Source of the DNA: Brachycybe producta
Taxonomy: Eukaryota > Arthropoda > Diplopoda > Playtdesmida > Andrognathidae
Direction of reading: 5' to 3'
DNA: 64,000 nt
NCBI GenBank assembly: GCA_036925085.1
Contig: JAUPFP010000033.1
Location: 2,545,404-2,609,403 of the forward strand
In this document: in pieces, positions 34,584-46,029 of the stretch
How the letters are laid out: the number at the start of each line of letters is the position of its first letter
How positions within the stretch are numbered: the first letter of the stretch is position 1
The notes under the pieces: generated by a model
What the model was told of the DNA's origin: nothing
The model's input: the letters and a program-made list of their open reading frames with translations, nothing else
Databases searched by the model: none
Made by a program: the position numbers and the translations under genes

Positions 34584-35670
34584 TGCTCGCCAATGTACTT
34601 TATGGTGCAAATCAGTTGCTATTTCATAAAGGTGTGTTTCCACGCAAACTTATAAACCTGAGTCTGCAACATGATGCTTGACAACAAAAACTTCATTTAC
34701 AAAACTAACAAAATGAAGTGCTTGTTGTCAAGGTCATGTAGCAGACTCCTTCCTGTATACAGACTCATCATGAGTTTTGAGTAGAAACTCTTGATTAAAA
34801 TATTGTAATCATTTCTTACAAAATTACTAATTATGTAAGTCTACTAAAAACAAAATCTTATCAAATTCGAACAACTACTAAATAAATTCACAACAACTTT
34901 TTTTAAAAAAAATCTACATATTCATTTAGGTTAAAGCCGAAAACACATTTAGTTAATTATATTTTATAACAAATTTAATTATTGCACACAAAAAAAAATA
35001 AAGTCAATTTTAATGTGAATTTTGCACGATGTTTTCTTGCAAGAAAAAAAAAAAAACGAATATAAAGCGGTTTCTTCAAGTCGGTTTACAAGAAACATTT
35101 TCTTAAACTGTGACAATAACAGAAATCATTTGCAATTTTTATTGGATTTCGAAAATGCATTACACGTGTGCAGCATTTGGACGTTTGTTCCTCTGCTACT
35201 GGCCGTTTTTGACTGCTTGCAGAGTAATTTTTCAAATTAAATAAAAAAACACAGTGGCAAATACAAGAATTGCAAAATATACATTATTGTTGTATGAATA
35301 TTTCCAAGCGTAATTGCCACTTTATTGTGAGGAGCTCCTTTTCTGAATTTTTTTTTTATTAAATGCTCGTTATCTGATTTAATCAGATCACGTGTAATCC
35401 ATGTGTTTCTTCTCTCTTTTTCTTTCATCTTTTCTATTCTACCACTTTTTTATGATTTGACCCTGAGATTAATTTCATTCATTGATATTTTTGCTGTTAG
35501 TCTCAGCTGTTGGGAGTGTTCAATATTAAAACACGATTTCATAGAATATCACAACCAAAAGCCCTATTTTGAACCTCATCTTTGGGCTTTTCGTTATTTA
35601 CAACAACAACAAAAAACGGGAGTCACTTAGAATACAATATTAGGGTGACATAGGGATACAATTCATGATG
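34584..35670. other. Non-coding stretch
   Basis: A short inverted pair around ACTTCATTT...ATGAAGTGCTTGTTGTCA (34685-34730). Otherwise A/T runs and weak frames. Confidence 0.4.
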
Positions 35671-35812
35671 GAAAAACTTAGTACTTGAACTTCAATTTGA
35701 ACCTTGTGAGCAAGATTCCAACAAAGAAAAAACTATTTTGAAGGATACTTACTTCTCCTGTTTAGAGGGTTCAAGTTGAAGTTCAAGTGCCAAATTTTCT
35801 TCTTGAACTTGG
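35671..35812. repeat. Single palindromic unit related to the 57.8-kb array
   Basis: AACTTAGTACTTGAACTTCA and TTTGAACCTTG on the left; GAGGGTTCAAGTTGAAGTTC and AAGTGCCAAATTTT on the right. The left and right ends are inverse. The same unit occurs at about 52640-52805 and as four copies at 57830-58575. Confidence 0.55.
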
Positions 35813-35924
35813 GCATTACGCAGCTATGTTGTTACCACCAAAGTTGCACAATTACCAGACAAGAAAAATAGCAAAATCAAAAGCATATTCGTAAATTCCT
35901 TTTTTTAAAAAAAGAATGTGTAAA

Positions 35925-36231
35925 GCCTGGAACACACACGCGGAATTCCGCTCAGAAAATCACAACAGAATATTTAAATAAGAAAATTTTCCATAAAAAG
36001 TGAACGGAAAATTCATTAAAAATGAATTGAACAAAGCTCAACTTTTTCCGTTCTCAAAATATTCCGTTCAAATTCCCACCAATCATGCACCACCAGCATG
36101 TGACATCACAAAAAGGGAAATTAAAATCCATTTTGGCAATAAATGTTTCTTTTCTTGTGTGAACAACAGAGATACAGAAAAAGAAAATGACTTTTTTTCC
36201 TTTTGCTATTTTCTTTTTCCTTGGCGGAATT
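35925..36231. mobile_element. TTAA-type element, right end lost
   Basis: Left end GCCTGGAACACACACGCGGA with TAAA in front. The matching right arm (GGCGGAATTC near 36222-36231) runs directly into the inverted CTCF-core repeat, so the right terminus seems to have been truncated. Confidence 0.45.
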
Positions 36232-36556
36232 CATTTATTTTGTGCGTGTAGCATTAGATGGCGCCACTAGCCCTTCCATAGAAATGTACTGACACTTTTC
36301 AACTCTGACTCATTTTCCTTTTTCACGTGACAAACTTATAATAGCGCTCACTATTTCTACACGTGCTCTCGTCACTCATATTATGTTCTGGGTAAGTTAA
36401 TCACGTGCTGATAATTAAGGTTGTTTTTGGACGCTTTTAGAGCTAAAAGGCTACATTCTATTTCAACGAATTTGCTGCTGTAGTTTGCCACTTATGGAGG
36501 TTGCAGGCGCCATCTACCTTGCATTTACACAAGTATTTTTCTATGGAGCCCTCTTA
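36232..36556. mobile_element. ~350-bp repeat with two CTCF-like cores, copy B (inverted)
   Basis: The reverse complement matches copies A and C throughout. TAGATGGCGC lies at 36255-36264 and its inverse at 36507-36516, again facing each other. Shared blocks: TTTTCACGTGACAAACTTA and GGACGCTTTTAGAGCTAAAA. Confidence 0.65.
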
Positions 36557-37059
36557 CGAAAACGATCTTTTGTTTCCGAATGCAGCCAGTGTTACTTGTT
36601 TATGTAGACAATTTGCAGTTTGTTTAAACAAATGCTAAAATGTGTTTGTTGTACTGCACATTGTCTAGTGATTTTTCACACTGACGGTTACATACCCGGA
36701 TATTATGTCTGTTTCACATTGTGTTACATAATATACATAAGTGACACAATAAGTCCTGACAGTCCAATTCTTTTTTTTTTTTAAACCACCCTCTCCTATA
36801 TCTTTGTGTGTATGTGGTCTGCATTTTAAATTTAATTAATCCTGACTTTCAGGGATCACTTTTTTAGATCTTAGAATGTTAGTAGTTGAAGTTGATAGTA
36901 TCTCTTACATTTTTTTAGTGATTTTTTTCTTCTCATTATTACTAAACTGTTGGTATCCTTGCCAATACCAAGGAAAACTTCTTTCAAGCTACGTTTACAC
37001 GGCATTAATGCTGAAATTCAACTTATGTAAACGTAGTATTGGCATTGAGAACTTTTTAA
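36557..37059. other. Non-coding stretch
   Basis: An interrupted palindrome GCCAATAC...TACGTTTAC / GTAAACGTAGTATTGGC lies at 36961-37044, the left arm holding about 21 extra bases. No gene. Confidence 0.4.
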
Positions 37060-37176
37060 GGCAAGTACACACTGGGATACTTTGTGGCGAAACAATGTTG
37101 CGACTCGCGATACATTGTTGCAGGACAGAATCGAGAAGCACGATATAGTCTCGAAACACTGTTCCGTGTCCACACC
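37060..37176. mobile_element. TTAA-type short element (117 bp)
   Basis: The left flank is TTAA (37056-37059), then GGCAAGTACACAC. The right end is GTGTCCACACC followed by TAAA. Inner GCGACTCGCGATACA and GTCTCGAAACAC are weakly inverse. Confidence 0.45.
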
Positions 37177-37304
37177 TAAACTCAAGTTTCACTCGTGTCC
37201 TTCTAGCAGAGAACATGTCTTTATACCCTCCGATATAGGAGTGATCCTACTCTTTCTAATGTTAAAGTCGTTTGGAGACTTGTATGGCCATTAAGAGCGC
37301 TTAA

Positions 37305-37599
37305 GTCTGGAACACACTTTTGTGTCCAACGTTGGATCCAACTTTGTACCCATATTTGTCTCCAACATTTGCATCCAGCATTTGCCAGTTGGACACTTCA
37401 ACGTTTGCAGCTGATGAACCTATCAGACTATGTGTCCAACATTAGGGTGAACATTGGAAATCTTTGACGTGGGACAAGGATACCGACACCTTCCCGAATG
37501 TCTTCCAATACCCTCCAATGTCGAACGTTGGACGCTCGGTATTCGTCTCACGGCCACACCGTGTGTCGGAAGGCATTCGACGTATAGTGTGTCCCAGGC
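37305..37599. mobile_element. TTAA-flanked palindromic element (295 bp), best preserved
   Basis: Perfect TTAA on both sides (37301-37304 and 37600-37603). Ends GTCTGGAACACACTTTTGTG and GTGTGTCCCAGGC. Inside, CCAACGTTGGA and CCAACATT motifs alternate, and GAACGTTGGACGC mirrors them. TTAA duplication is the piggyBac-type target; no transposase is present. Confidence 0.65.
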
Positions 37600-38484
37600 T
37601 TAAGAAAGCTGCTCAAATTCAACAAATGGGAACTGAGCTTTTTATATTCAATTCAGTTGCGATTTTAACATAACGTCAGTTTAGAACTGATACCACATAA
37701 CTGATATTTTTGGTGCTTTGAGGTTTTGGCGTACAAAATCAGATAAAAATACGTGCATCTTTCTGAAAAAAATCGCGTAACAAACAAAAATTTATTTAAA
37801 AAAAATATTGACTAGTAAAAACATCTATCTGATAGACGAATTTTCAAATCCTTTTAATTTGATTTTGCGAAAATTTCATAAAAAAAAATTAATGTGAATT
37901 ATATTAAATATGGCTCAAAAAACGTCCAAATAATTTTACTAGTAAAAAAATTGCGTAATATGCATTAAAATGTTTATTATTCCTCTTGTAAAATTTAGGT
38001 TTTGTTAGTTACGTGTGCTATCAATTCTTAACTGACGATAAAATTTGTAAATTTTGTCAAAATTATCATTACTTAATGGGGTTAAAAAAATTAAGAATAA
38101 TTTAAAACATTTAAAAAAAAAAATTAACATAGATAACTGTGTCAAATGCAAAAACGTGTTTTATGGTTTCAATTTTGTGCATTAGGATAAATGACCTGCA
38201 TATTTATTACATAATGGACTCTTAAAAGTCTTACAAAAGAGGAGAAGGGAGGGGTTTGTGCCAAAAACTACAATCCCATGCTGGCTTTTCTTTCTACAAT
38301 AAAAGTATATTTACGTTTATTGACGTGTTTTGTTCTGTAAACACAGACATTAATGATTTAAATGTGGTTTTTGTGAACAATTTATGTCTACATACAATTT
38401 TGAGGTTTCTTCTCTCTTTCTTATTACAGGGTGGCCACAAATACATGTGATTGTGTATTTATGGAAAAGCTAGCTAGCTTTGCT
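37600..38484. other. AT-rich non-coding stretch
   Basis: No gene or element recognised. Confidence 0.4.
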
Positions 38485-38790
38485 GGCTGATTTTCAAACT
38501 CCTGGCTATTCCGTTTCTATCAGAAGCAACAACACTAAAGAGAAACTGAAAGTGTGTTAGAAACTAGAACGGTTGCTGAATCACTGAATAGTATTTTCAT
38601 TGTTGATATCTTTCATAATTAAACTTTTTATAGACGAAAATTTAAAAAAACTTGATATAAAAAGTTTATTTTAAAAGATAATCAACATGAAAATATCCCT
38701 TAATTGAGCTACTCTTCAAGTTTCTAAAATACTGTTAAATACTCTGCTCCTCAGAGGAGACAGAATACCTAGAGTTTGAGGGGGGAGGGG
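38485..38790. repeat. Fold-back family copy
   Basis: CTATTCCGTTTCTATCAGAA, GTGTTAGAAACTAGAACGGT and TTGATATCTTTCATAATTAA on the left; AAAGATAATCAACATGAAAA, CTACTCTTCAAGTTTCTAAA and CTCCTCAGAGGAGACAGAAT on the right. Confidence 0.6.
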
Positions 38791-39124
38791 GTGTTTATGG
38801 TTTAAAAGCCCCCTTAATTATTATTTGTGAAAATTTTTTATCTTGGAGACATAGTGGACGATGGATTTGGACATGGATCTCATAATATTATAATGTGGTC
38901 TCCTCGAAGTCCAGACTTTTAAAATGTGGCAATTCGTTTTGGTGAAAGAGAAAATTTCTCAATTTTGCCTAATCAACAATTAAAAGAGCTAAAAACAGCA
39001 GCTATCAGAGAGGGACTGCTTTTATGACTTCCAACTATTAATGTGGAAAATGCCCTGAAAAACATGGAGAAAAATAAAATTGAAATTTCTCATGAGAATA
39101 CAGGAGAACATACAGAGATATACA
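38791..39124. other. Non-coding stretch
   Basis: Contains a GC-moderate segment at 38870-39060 with no frame I recognise. Confidence 0.35.
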
Positions 39125-39318
39125 ACAGGTAATTAGAAAACGGGATAAACAGACGTTGGCTCAGCTCTTTTTATGACGAATGCAAATTCTAATTTTTTGG
39201 TTATGTAGTTTGACGTCACATGCTCCGTCAAACCACACAACAAACCAATTAGAAGTTGCTGTTTGTCATAAAAAAGAGTCGAGCCAACGTCTGTTTATCC
39301 CGTTTTCTAATTGCCTGT
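39125..39318. mobile_element. MULE-like palindromic MITE with 9-bp target duplication, copy 4
   Basis: It begins ACAGGTAATTAGAAAACGGG and ends CTAATTGCCTGT. Flanks AGATATACA (39116-39124) and GGATATACC (39319-39327) match at 7 of 9. This copy is the most diverged and slightly shorter. Confidence 0.65.
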
Positions 39319-40364
39319 GGATATACCTGCCTCATCATAAGGGGAAAGCTTGTGACGTCAGAGAGGAATTGACGTAAAATTTACGATTGTGTTTGACAGA
39401 AAAGGGTTGACATTAAACGTTCTCAACCAGTTGAATAAAAGGGTTCCTGGTTACTACCTCGTTTTTATTAGACAAAATGACATAGTCAATTGTCAATTTT
39501 TCATCAACACACCTCCCTCTGACGTCACATGCTTCTTCTTACAATGAGGCCAGGTATACCTCTTTCTAACTAGCATTGCAATGAGTTTGTGACCGCACTG
39601 TAAATGTAAACCTTGCCATGGATTTATTTATATACTCACGAAAGATTCAGGTTTTCACTTTTTTTTACCTAGTCATTCGAAGTAAAAATATTACTCAGCA
39701 AAAATTGTTGTTTTCTCCATTTAAAAACGTGTAAAAAAAAAAGAGAAAGAGAAAGAGAAGAATCTTTTGGGCCCACTCAATCTCCTTAATTAGTAGTAAA
39801 TTCACTTCGAAATGGTATCCTCTTCTCTGAAAAAGTTCAAATTGTCCTTGGTCCCTTGGATGTATAACTAAGAAAGTGGACAAAACTCCATGTTTGGAAT
39901 CTTGATTTTGAAGGCAACCCCCCCCCCCCCCCCCAAAAAAAAAGTGCTTTTAATGGTTTTCATGACATAGAAATAAACGAATTGATAATAGAAAAAAAAA
40001 TTATTTTATAGACAACAATAGTCTGTAACAAGATGGCGGCAATATGAATATGGTTGCAAATATTGAAAAAAGAAGAAAAAAATCCTCATTTTAAAATTGT
40101 AGTGTCTGTAAATAGCAGAATTATTGGAAACAATAAATTCGCGGGTTGAATAAATCTGAAAATGTGGAAATGGAGCCTGGAAGTGTGGGATCTGCACATT
40201 GAATACACTGGTTCTCATCTGATAACCAAAGTTACTAACTAAAAGTTACTAACCAAGTTTTCATAAAAGGCTACCTGAAGCTAAAAGGTGGACTCACAAA
40301 TATGAGCTGATTTTTTTGTGATAATTTAACAGTTACTTCTGGTCTCTAAACCAATTTTCACATA
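39319..40364. other. Non-coding stretch
   Basis: A run of 17 C at 39918-39934. The segment 39330-39560 includes TGTGACGTCAGAG and CTGACGTCACATG in inverted order, around GCGGTATA-like sequence, perhaps another worn element. No gene. Confidence 0.4.
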
Positions 40365-40589
40365 CAGTAGAATGTCGATTAATTATCGAAACTAATGTCG
40401 GACATGACTAGTTCAGATAATCGAACTTAAAATAAAAAAAGTAGAGAAAATTAAGAAAAAACAGATTGCAAGGACGTTTTTTATTTTATTTCCATAAGTA
40501 GTATTTCCATAATAAAATGTAAAAAAATTCGTTCCGATAATCGACGGTTCCGAACTTCCGATAACCGTCTGATAATCGATGCTCTATTG
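40365..40589. mobile_element. TA-flanked pogo/Tigger-like MITE (225 bp)
   Basis: TA at both sides. Ends CAGTAGAATGTCGATTAATT and the inverse ATAATCGATGCTCTATTG. Sub-terminal GATAATCGAAC / GTTCCGATAATCG repeats are typical of pogo/Tigger-derived elements. Confidence 0.65.
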
Positions 40590-42451
40590 TACAGAATTTG
40601 AAAACCAAAATGTTTCTAAAAAATACCAAAAAGTCTGGAAAATAAATAATGTTAAAATTGAGGGAAAAGTTCTTTTAATGTGAAATGTGTAGAAATAATA
40701 AAGCTTTTTGTATTTTTTCACTGATTTTATCATTTGTATCTGACTGTCTAGAATTTTTTTTATATATACACTGTATATAATACCTGAATCCGAATAGCCT
40801 TTTTAGGGTTTGAGAAGTTCTTATTAAAGTTCAGAGAAAGATAAATGGTATAAAAATGTAAATGGATTTGATTGACAGACGGAACAAGGCCAACACTAAC
40901 ACCGGTTACATTCATTGGAAATACGCCATACAGAAAAATACACTGGTGTATTTATTATTATTATTATGACATAAATTCACATAATATTAAAAGTTGATGG
41001 ACAGAAAGAACGAACACTTCATGAAAGACAGTGAAAGAGGTTTTATGATTTTACCTTAAATATTTTTATTTCAAGGTAACTAATGGTAATTTAAAAACCA
41101 CATTTCTTTGTAAAGTTTGAAATCCGTCATTCTACATATAGTCTCAAGGCAATTTGCAAAACCCATCACCAACTCGGAAGTGAATCCGTTTTGTTGTCAA
41201 TGTGTACAATGCCTAACAGACGAGATAGTTTGCAAAAATGTGCCATTATCTTGTTTGGTTTGTTTATCTAGACATTCTGTAAATTGCCTAAAGTTGTAGA
41301 TATAGGCTGTTTCGCAATTTGACTAGAATAACATTTATAAATCATATATAGCTCTGATTAAATGGGGTTTGTGACATTTGTCCTAATCAGTAGTCTAAAT
41401 ATAAGTCATTTGGCGTTTTTTGCGCACCTGCAGCGCGCAGAATCTATTTAACCATACTCCACTAAAAGACACCAAACCATATGAAAAGGAGGAAAAAAAG
41501 TGGTTTTAGGGCATATGGTTTTAACCTTTTAGGGCCTAGTGGATTTAGGGCAATCATCCCTTTAGAGCAATTGGCATTAAAGCAAATGGCTTCAGGGCAA
41601 GTGTCTATATCCCGATTGTGAACGCCATTTAGAACAACATTTGTTTGGCTTCACAGTTAGCCAATTACATTATGGACATTGGGTGTGACGTCATTTTCAC
41701 GTCATTGTTCTGTATTGTAGTTATAGTTCCAGCTGGTAAACACATTTACTTAACCAGAGCATAAGATGATTAAATATATTATTACATGATTATGTTTAGT
41801 CAACAGGAAGATTAGAGAATAATAATTATTGTAATATACATTAAAAAAAAGTGATGATGAATATGAATTTAGGTAAAGATATTTTTGTTTCATTGCTCAA
41901 AATGCAATCATAACAACATGAAACCAGTTTATTTAAAGCATGAAATGAAATCTTCGTATTTTTTTAATGATGACTTTATTAATAATCATAATGCACCTGT
42001 ATTTAATTACAAAAATTCTCTAATGAGTCATTTTTTTTTACTAATATAAATCACATGTTACATAAATGTAACTAAGTTATTAATCACGATTGTCATCATC
42101 AGGTAGTAGTAACAACTTCATACAAGATTGGTTCCTATATTTAGTCAAAATATAGACAAGGAAATAGTCGCGCAATATATGTAATTTAAAGTGGAAATTA
42201 ATCATACTATATTTAGGTGTTTAAATTCACGGGGTGTGTCCATATAATTTACTGGGAAGTTACGTCATTTCCAGGTTTTTTTCTATACACAATGGAAGTC
42301 AAAACTGTCACACATTTATAAAAAAAAACTAACAAAACTTTATGATATACTCTGTAATTGGCAAATTCAATTACTTATTACTTGTAAGTATAGGTAAGCA
42401 AAATGCTACTTTTGCAATTTGCAATATGCACTGATGCAAACGTTTTAATTT
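40590..42451. other. Non-coding stretch
   Basis: It holds a short tandem series of TTTAGGGCAAATGG-like phrases at 41501-41602, and otherwise AT-rich sequence with weak frames. Confidence 0.4.
41501..41602. repeat. Degenerate tandem repeat with TTAGGGC phrases
   Basis: About five to six units of 17-20 bp, each near TTTAGGGCAAATGG. Three units include the hexamer TTAGGG. It is too degenerate and irregular to be telomeric. Confidence 0.45.
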
Positions 42452-42540
42452 TAATTATTACTCGGAAAGCAGCTCAGAGAGCCTGTGGCAGAGGAACTAT
42501 ACCAGTTCAAAAACAGCTCAGAAAAATGCATTGTCAAACT
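42452..42540. repeat. Dispersed repeat, copy 4 of 4
   Basis: AAAGCAGCTCAGAGAGCCTG, then TGGCAGAGGAACTATACCAG and TTCAAAAACAGC, co-linear with copies 1-3. Confidence 0.45.
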
Positions 42541-43440
42541 AAACCTCTATCACATACTGTAAGTTATAACAATTCCCCATGCAAATAAATAGACAGCTAG
42601 CTATGGAAGAAGAAATAGTAACCGAAATGCAATTATAAACTTTATTGTACTTAATATATTTCATTAAAATCTTTATTGAAGTAAAAAAATACATTTATTT
42701 ATTTTATTTGTATGTAAAAATGTGTTAATTTTGTCTTAATACTTTTTTTTTAAATTATTATTTAAAATTTATATACAATATTCTAATTATATATATTTTT
42801 TTATCAACTCAAAATGTCTGCCGAGATTTTTAACATATAATAATGAAATCTTAAAAAATTATAAAACTAAGTATCAATGTAGTCGTTTTCAGGGTCTTTT
42901 GAATGGTTTTGAGATGATAAAATAATCTTGACTATAGTTAATTAACTAATAATAATAAAAAAAATAAACTTAATATTTAATGCAAAATTGTGAAATTTTT
43001 TTTAACATAAAGATGTTCTAAAAATAGATGTACTTTTTTATTTCAACCAAGATTTTCATGAAATCTTAACATAACTAGTTATGTCATATAACTTAGTTAT
43101 AACGTGGTTACACTATTAATTTTCCCTTAGTTGTACATGCTTTGTTTAGTATCAACTCTATAAGTTCTCCAAATCAAAACGCTTTACACCTCCCTCCTCT
43201 GTCATCTGGAAGTAAATTTCATTCTCGAATCTCTCTTGCCATTAAAATAATTAAGTCATATGAGTTAAATCTGAAAAATTAATTCGAATTATACAATTTA
43301 ACCCCGTTTGGATCCTAACGAAAAGTAGTTTTTTTGTTGTTGCATAAAATGGATTTGCAAAATTGAACTTCCCAATCGGTATAAACACAATGGCGCGTTT
43401 ATACCTTGTTATACCCTCGGCATACATACACAGTTAAAAG
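42541..43440. other. AT-rich non-coding stretch
   Basis: No gene recognised. Extreme A/T content at 42640-43080. Confidence 0.4.
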
Positions 43441-43704
43441 GCATTTAAATATTAAACACGTTCTACAGAGCCCTGTGAAGGGCAAATGGACAATATGTCG
43501 AATTCAATTTATTCAGTTAATAATCTGAAAATATTGAGTTAATATTTAAATATACACTGTATTATAGAAACTATTGAAAAAATATTGATAATTAGTATTT
43601 CAATTTTAAAATATTAATAATAAAGTAAATTTTTATTTGGGTTCATGTCCTTAACTGGATTCCGTATAGTTCACCTAAACACATTTAATTTGAATTCATT
43701 TAAC
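43441..43704. repeat. ~260-bp dispersed repeat, copy 1 of 2
   Basis: It starts GCATTTAAATATTAAACACG, TTCTACAGAGCCCTGTGAAG and ends CCTTAACTGGATTCCGTATA, TTTAATTTGAATTCATTT. The copy at 46366-46622 is co-linear. Ends are weakly inverse (TTAAACACGTT / AAACACATTTAA). Confidence 0.6.
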
Positions 43705-43731
43705 TCATGTGTGTCGAGGGTATTAGGGGCT

Positions 43732-43863
43732 CCTGCCACCACATTTACAACTGTGGATATTGGAATAAGTATCTGTGTCTTTAGATACATCAATGGTTAA
43801 GTCTATGTAGTTAGAGATACGGATACTTATCCGCATATCCACAGTTGTGAATACGGTGGCTTG
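43732..43863. repeat. Inverted repeat, ~60-bp arms
   Basis: The left arm carries TGCCACCACATTTACAACTG and TGGATATTGGAATAAGTATC. The right arm carries GATACTTATCCGCATATCCA and CAGTTGTGAATACGGTGGC. About 50 of 60 positions pair. Probably a small fold-back element. Confidence 0.6.
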
Positions 43864-44045
43864 TGTTTGACACACTTGACACAAATGGCATGCTCTAGGT
43901 GCGCGCGCCTAGTGCACCTGGGCCACAAATCGCCACTGTATAAACAGGGTATTAGTGAAAAATGACAAGATAATAATTGTAGATGCCACTTTTTACTTTA
44001 CTTTACTTTATTTACTTAGAACTCTGAATAAAAAAGTAAAGTTCA

Positions 44046-44266
44046 TGGCTCTTAGAAAAACAAGTGGTTTTCTGGTCTCTCTCTCTCCACATCGTGATGT
44101 TTCTTTCATGAGACCAAATTTTCAAGTGCCACTTCATGGTGTTTTTTTTGGCAGTTGTGTTCTTGTCTCTGACGTACTATTTAGAAGGAATTTATTTGAA
44201 GGATTAGTATCAATTGAAGAAGTCGTTTTGTACGAGGGCCAAACGAAAATCATAATTGTTAGGTAG
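44046..44266 (+). CDS. Small unassigned open frame (73 codons from an internal ATG)
   Basis: I do not recognise it. The frame continues upstream to 43955. From Met at 44046 it reads MALRKTSGFLVSLSPHRDVS and continues FMRPNFQVPLHGVFFGSCVL; it is less biased than nearby frames. GTAGTT directly after TTAG at 44266 could be either a stop or a splice donor. No neighbour exon or domain supports it. Confidence 0.2.
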
Positions 44267-44324
44267 TTTGCATCAAATTAAAAATAACAAAATTCCAAGA
44301 CTGACTTTTTTTTCTCTCTTTCGG

Positions 44325-45200
44325 TATTTTAGAACTCTTGATTATTCTGCACTTCAGAAGAGCAATTTTAAAAAGAAATTAAGCATTTGTTAAAAAAATC
44401 TGCTTAAACATTTTGAGATTTTCAAACTGACAAAAAGCTTATTTTAAAAGATATCAACAGGAAAATATGCTACCCTTCTAGTTTCTAAAGCACTTTCATT
44501 CAAGGGACATTTACATTTTAAAAGAAGGTTTAACCAGATTTCCTGTTCGAAAATTTGAAACTGAAATGGAAAGAGTTTCATAAAACAGAATTGAATTTTT
44601 GGAGATGATAAAAAATAACTTCCCAGTGGGGAATCTTAGTTCACTTATAGATATGGTGATAAAAAAAGTTTTTTTTAAAAAAAATAAGCTTTTTACGTCA
44701 CTTTTAAAATGATACATTTTCTTTTTATTAATTTTTGTCTATAAAAAGTTTATTCTGAAAGAAATCAACGTGAAAATATTATTAAGTGATTCAGCTACCG
44801 TTCTAGTTTCTAAAACTTAATTTTTTTAGGGTTGCTCCTCTTCTGGAATGGCATTTTTGCAATTGATAAAATATCTACTCAACGTCTCAAATGTTTTAGA
44901 AACTTGAAGAAAGTAGCTCAATCACTTACGGATATTTTCATGTTAATATCTTTCTAAAATAAATATTTCACGTCAGGTTGAAAATGATCCGATTTTAAAC
45001 ACATGATATTTTCTTAATTATTGTTTATAAAATTTATTTTAAAAGATATCAAACATGAAAATATTAAGTGAATTCAGCTACCATTCTAGTTTCTAACAAA
45101 CATTAAATTTCTTCTTCGTGTTGTTGTTGCTCTTCTGAAACTACAGCATAACCAGAGTTAGAAAAAATTAGCTCTTGTTTATAAACCCATCTTAACATGA
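44325..45200. repeat. Fold-back family cluster
   Basis: Three to four arms: AACTCTTGATTATTCTGCAC, TACCCTTCTAGTTTCTAAAG (about 44470), ATAAGCTTTTTACGTCACTT (44688), CTACCGTTCTAGTTTCTAAA (44795), ATGTTTTAGAAACTTGAAGA (44888), and CTACCATTCTAGTTTCTAAC (45080). Confidence 0.55.
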
Positions 45201-46029
45201 TGTTATTTAGGCCTGCGTTCAAAACACGTATACATATACATCTAGGTGTCCACCTTCAGTTGGAAGATGATTGACAGGACGTATTTCAATAACAAAAGCA
45301 AGTCATTGTAGGTATAGGTTACTAGGCCATAAATGGGAAGAGAGAAATAAAAGAAGATTTATTTATAAAGTAAGGTAAGGTAAATGAAACTGATGAGATG
45401 ATGCTTTTAGTGGTTACATATTGTAGTAGGAATAGGTCTAATTAGTTCCACCACCCCCCAAAAAATACATTGTGTCTGTGTGGGGGGATGTGTAATAAGA
45501 AATGAAAACAAAAGTGGAGGAGGGAATTTTTAAGTTTATATTTTGACCCAAATGTCTCGTTTATATTTTTAAATTCAGCTGTTTGGACTAGTTTTTTTTT
45601 TGGTGTTGTTACTTAAAAGCCGGTTGAAGTTTTTTTTTTTTTAAAAATCAAAAACTTCTAAATAAATCTGTTTGAAGAAAAGAAAAAAGAAAGTATTTTA
45701 ATAGTTTTTAAAGATTATATCACAAACTTGTCAGATTTGTGTGTTCCTCTTCCATTTTAAGTGGGCCACACTTTATTTACGATCATTAAACACATGTATT
45801 GTAAATGAGCATCATTTAAATTGGCACTTAAGTCAACATTTTGATCCAACCTTACAACATCTTACATTATTACATTTTAATGTAATTATGTAAATGTTTG
45901 ATGAGAGAGTTGTGGTTAGAAATGTTTAACATGTTTTATGAAAAGCGGTTTTATTTCTTCCGAACTGTTTGTGTTACAACCTATAGGATGAGCTCGTATT
46001 TCTGCAATTTCAAGAGCAACAAACAAACA
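45201..46029. other. AT-rich non-coding stretch
   Basis: No gene. A (AAGGT)-like short run near 45372; poly-T near 45590 and 45630. Confidence 0.4.

Noticed and set aside
41501-41602. TTAGGG hexamers suggesting an interstitial telomere
   Set aside because: The hexamers are separated by unrelated bases at irregular 17-20-bp spacing; no contiguous TTAGGG array.
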